Assembly: GCF_020085105.1 (NCBI RefSeq)
Contig: NC_058046.1
Coordinates: 13,419,175-13,483,174, forward strand
DNA from: Siniperca chuatsi
Lineage: Eukaryota; Chordata; Actinopteri; Centrarchiformes; Sinipercidae
DNA length: 64,000 bases
Direction: 5' to 3'
Positions 61,501-64,000 of the stretch are shown here, piece after piece. A model generated the notes under the pieces. The model had not been told where the DNA came from. It made no database searches and saw nothing but the letters and a program-made list of their open reading frames with translations. The position numbers were made by a program, and so were the translations under genes. Within the stretch, counting starts at the first letter, position 1. Every line of letters begins with the position of its first letter.

Positions 61501-63698
61501 TCACGCCCAGCCCTTCACCTCTGCCACTCACTATTGAGGAGGACCGGGAGTTCACCTACCCCTCTGATGTGCTCATCCCACCCCCAGGCCTCATGCCAGG
61601 GACCTACTTTGACTTGCCTCGTATCCGCCTGCCTCCAGGCATCATGGGTAGGCTACGAGAGGTGTCTGGAAGGGCTCGACCACAATTCCGTCCTAGCATC
61701 AAGTAAGAAGGGTCGTGCTATCACAGTACAGAGGGTATGCATGTGACATCACTGTACAGAGAAAAAGATACGTAAAAACATTGCTAAAGACTTAAGAGAG
61801 GTGAAGCAACACTTTCAAAGACTGTGTAACTGTTAAGAACCAAACCAACAGTTATGAAAGTAAATGAATTATGTAATAAGATATAAATATTTTTTCAGGC
61901 TGGTCCACAGAGGATCAGAATGTCCTTTGAAGTCCTTGTGATTTTGATTAGACACATCCTGCTTTAAAGTTGAATATCTTGGCTTTTGTATGCCTTCCGG
62001 CTTATACGGCTTCATACGATGAATTTTTGATTTAGTTCCGATGGCTGTTTTTCAAGATATTTGTTTTCCTCTCCATATTGCAGCTTCCCCCGTTCATAGA
62101 AGCCATAGGTGGTTAGGTTTTCTGTGTTTATTGAATAAAGGAGGTGATATAGTGATGTCAATGCATTCCCTTTAAAATGTAAAACTGTTTTGTTTTCTTG
62201 TCAAAAGCATAACTGTTTTACTCAACCATTTTTTTCTGTAAGGGAGGTGATCAGGCCAGATGTTATGGAGGAGGTTATAGTGTCTTGTGTCATAAAACAT
62301 CTAAGCCTGGTGGATGCCCTTCAGTCACTTGTCAACTACCAGTACCGTGAGGATCACACAGAAGAGTATGACCTGGTCTGTAAGATCATGGCCGAGACAT
62401 TCAAGAAGATCAATGCTATGGAGCGTCAGCTGCAGGTGAGCTTCTGTTACACAGTAAGGTTTTACAAACTAATATGCTTTAAAATTAGGTTTGCTTGCTA
62501 TTAGTGGAAGACACACTATGCATGTTTGTCTTTTTGTCTGTTTTTAATGGGGCTAGTAAAGTTCTATGTTAGATAGTTTAATAAATTACTTCCTGTTGGC
62601 TACAGGGAATAGGACTGAGGGGGAATTACTTTTGCATGGTGTTGTTGCAAAGCAATATTTATTTGCTGCCAGGAAGTTGCTATACTACCTTACACTACCT
62701 TATTATAAAACGGTGTAGTCCCTCATTCGTCCAGGAGTGTTCCATCGTAGAAAAGGTTTCAGTCGTAGTCATCTGGACACTGTTTTCAGAATCAAGACAT
62801 TTCGGGTCCCATCCGGAAGTCATTCACAATTGAGAATGACTTCCGGATGGGCCCCGAAACGTCATCAGGATGCTGCTGATGACAAAAATTAGAGAGATAT
62901 TTTCATCATGGGCAGTTTATTAAAATACAAACTGGAAATATAAGAGTAATATTAAAAACAACAGAATAGGATATCGATTAAAATAAGATTGAGGCTAACC
63001 AGAAGACCTGAGTTTAGTAAAAAAAAAAAAAAAAAAAAAAAAAGAAAAAATAAATCAGGCTACCAACCTGAACAGAAACAAAAAGTGGGAGCCTTACTGC
63101 GTCTAATTATCTTCTGTGTTGCTTTCAGAGTGTCGCAGAATTGGAACAGAAGTGGCAGAATGAGGTAGAGGAGGCCCATCAGGGAAAGCTGGAGAACAAC
63201 ACTCCTTTCTTTCATGACTACCACTTCTTTGAGGTACCCTGCCCCACACACACAATTTACAACTTTTGTTCTAGAGATTATACCAGTACCACTACCATTT
63301 GCTTTGATAGTCATAATGTATGTTTTTTTTTGTACTAGAACAAAATTAAGGAGCTGGAACTGCTTTGTTCCCTGAAGGAGGTCCCACTCGATTTTAGTGA
63401 TTTGGAAAATGTTGTCCTTTCATTGAGGCAAGTAATTAAAACTTATCCTAGCACTTGGAACCGATGATATTATCTCAGTTGTTATGGGTCAGTTTGTGCA
63501 GTAACATTATGTATCTGTCTAACAGGGAGAAGTTCTTTCAGGAGGTAAACACCATGCACCTCAGAAGTAGCACCTCACTGGCCAAAACTAAGGCGCTGGT
63601 GAAGAGTCTGATGAACCGCACTGAGCTGCTGCTCCATGTTACCATCGCTCCACATTGCAGAAGCCTAACCACCACACCTGCTGGAACACCAGGTCCAG
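46375..63698 (+). CDS. hectd4: HECTD4, very large probable HECT E3 ubiquitin ligase, 5' third (29 exons)
   Basis: Exons: 46375-46521, 50664-51217, 53162-53251, 53337-53464, 54202-54310, 55204-55342, 55748-55918, 56025-56217, 56335-56496, 56947-57060, 57174-57314, 57407-57642, 57719-57861, 58109-58179, 58276-58381, 58537-58657, 58765-58887, 59200-59324, 59751-59904, 60017-60120, 60351-60549, 60685-60804, 60898-61002, 61121-61284, 61457-61702, 62243-62435, 63129-63233, 63339-63427, 63526-63698. All phases agree; about 1508 codons of a roughly 4000-residue protein. The start MGSGAVDSSQWLSVKEETIF follows an in-frame stop. The HECT domain would lie far downstream, outside the window. Exons 21-23 give a CUB-like or beta-sandwich segment (VHIPGARCLYLRFDSRCSSQ, KVEGDTVTFSFEMRSG). 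The identification rests on the N-terminus and on adjacency to rph3a; ZZEF1-like proteins share the CUB-like part. The exon 28 donor is GC, and exon 17 has two donors 6 bases apart (58887 or 58893). Introns 46522-50663 and 51218-53161 show no further exon. Confidence 0.85.
46535..46590. repeat. compound (CT)n(CA)n microsatellite
   Basis: Starts about 14 bases after the exon 1 donor of hectd4, on the transcribed strand. Confidence 0.95.
47885..48040 (-). repeat. LINE 3'-tail-like repeat with adjoining (AAC)n
   Basis: CAACTTTATTTATAGAGCAC...AAAGTGCTTCACAGAGAG is the reverse-orientation counterpart of 36755-36815, followed by an AAC/A-rich stretch. It is in hectd4 intron 1. Confidence 0.7.
57928..58060 (+). 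repeat. LINE 3'-tail-like repeat, copy 2
   Basis: AATCAGAATCAGAAATACTT then TATTGATCCCTGAGGGGAAA is the typical fish LINE 3' end; the reverse complement pattern is at 30915-30966. It lies in the short hectd4 intron 13, about 50 bases from the next exon. Confidence 0.75.
62796..62863. repeat. near-perfect inverted repeat (hairpin), 30-bp arms, 8-base loop
   Basis: Arms 62796-62825 and 62834-62863 are complementary at 28 of 30 positions (arm core CCATCCGGAAGTCATTC), separated by ACAATTGA. Left flanking sequence (TTTCAGTCGTAGTCATCTGG, ACACTGTTTTCAGAATCAAG) looks like part of a larger foldback element whose right side is lost or diverged. It is in hectd4 intron 26. Confidence 0.85.
63019..63044. 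repeat. poly(A) tract
   Basis: About 26 adenines in hectd4 intron 26, about 85 bases before the exon 27 acceptor. It could be the tail of an old retroelement insertion. Confidence 0.9.
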
Positions 63699-64000
63699 GT
63701 ACATATAATCTTTTTATGTGTCTTCTTATGTTACTAAATAGTTTCTTAAATAAAACGTTGTTGGGGGGCAGGGTTGGATTAGAGATATTGAAATGTCCAT
63801 AAGCTAGTGTACTTATTAAATCTATGGGTACAGTAATGTAACTTACACAGGAGTCTGACTTGAATGAATTTCTGGAAATACATTGTATCACAACCTTATT
63901 TCTGTGAATAAGTATTGTCATCTGTCAGTGTTTGTCAGTTAGTAATTCCTGCATGATTGGTAGGTGTTTTAGTTACCCCAAGACATCAGTCGTGGGAGAC

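Noticed and set aside
46375-63698. ZZEF1 or a HERC protein as the identity of the large gene
   Set aside because: A CUB-like segment is shared, but there is no EF-hand, ZZ or RCC1 repeat in the first 1508 codons, and rph3a lies nearby, as in human HECTD4.

Overview
The window is nuclear DNA from a ray-finned (teleost) fish. The genes are split into many short exons with GT-AG introns. The proteins are vertebrate orthologues. Long CA and TA microsatellites and fish-type dispersed repeats (tRNA-derived SINEs, LINE tails, MITE-like pieces) fill introns and intergenic DNA. No prokaryotic, viral or CRISPR-like system was seen. The species cannot be named from the sequence alone.

Layout. (1) 243-5733, minus: N-terminal 268 codons of a PP2A B55 regulatory subunit, closest by eye to ppp2r2a; its last exons lie outside the window. 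(2) 7807-8013, minus: a 68-residue single-pass membrane protein I do not recognise, with a likely non-coding first exon ending at 8725. (3) 10266-15646, minus: complete vps33a, 13 coding exons, 600 residues. (4) 15647-26267: upstream of vps33a and upstream/first intron of rph3a, with microsatellites and a decayed LINE. (5) 26268-34680, plus: complete rabphilin-3A (rph3a), 630 residues if a 45-nt cassette exon is included. (6) 37332-43633, plus: complete group III secreted phospholipase A2 (pla2g3), 7 exons, 693 residues, with a large basic Thr/Ser/Lys-rich exon. (7) 46375-63698 and beyond, plus: 5' third of hectd4 (29 exons, about 1508 codons).

Exons were placed by hand. Every junction was checked for splice dinucleotides and for phase, and each gene stays open across all junctions. 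The genes are not an operon. vps33a (HOPS/CORVET fusion machinery), rph3a (Rab3/Rab27 effector on secretory vesicles) and pla2g3 (secreted lipase) all touch membrane traffic or secretion, but I see no evidence of co-regulation. From memory, rph3a and hectd4 are also neighbours on human 12q24.13 and VPS33A is on 12q24.31, so part of this order looks like conserved vertebrate synteny.

The most useful second-look items are: GC-AG introns in rph3a and hectd4; a 45-nt frame-preserving rph3a exon with a GC donor; the expanded pla2g3 exon 4; an out-of-frame ORF overlapping the hectd4 start codon; the unrecognised small membrane protein; an M-box/TISU-like vps33a promoter; and a near-perfect 68-bp hairpin in a hectd4 intron. 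I did not find a convincing new biological system.
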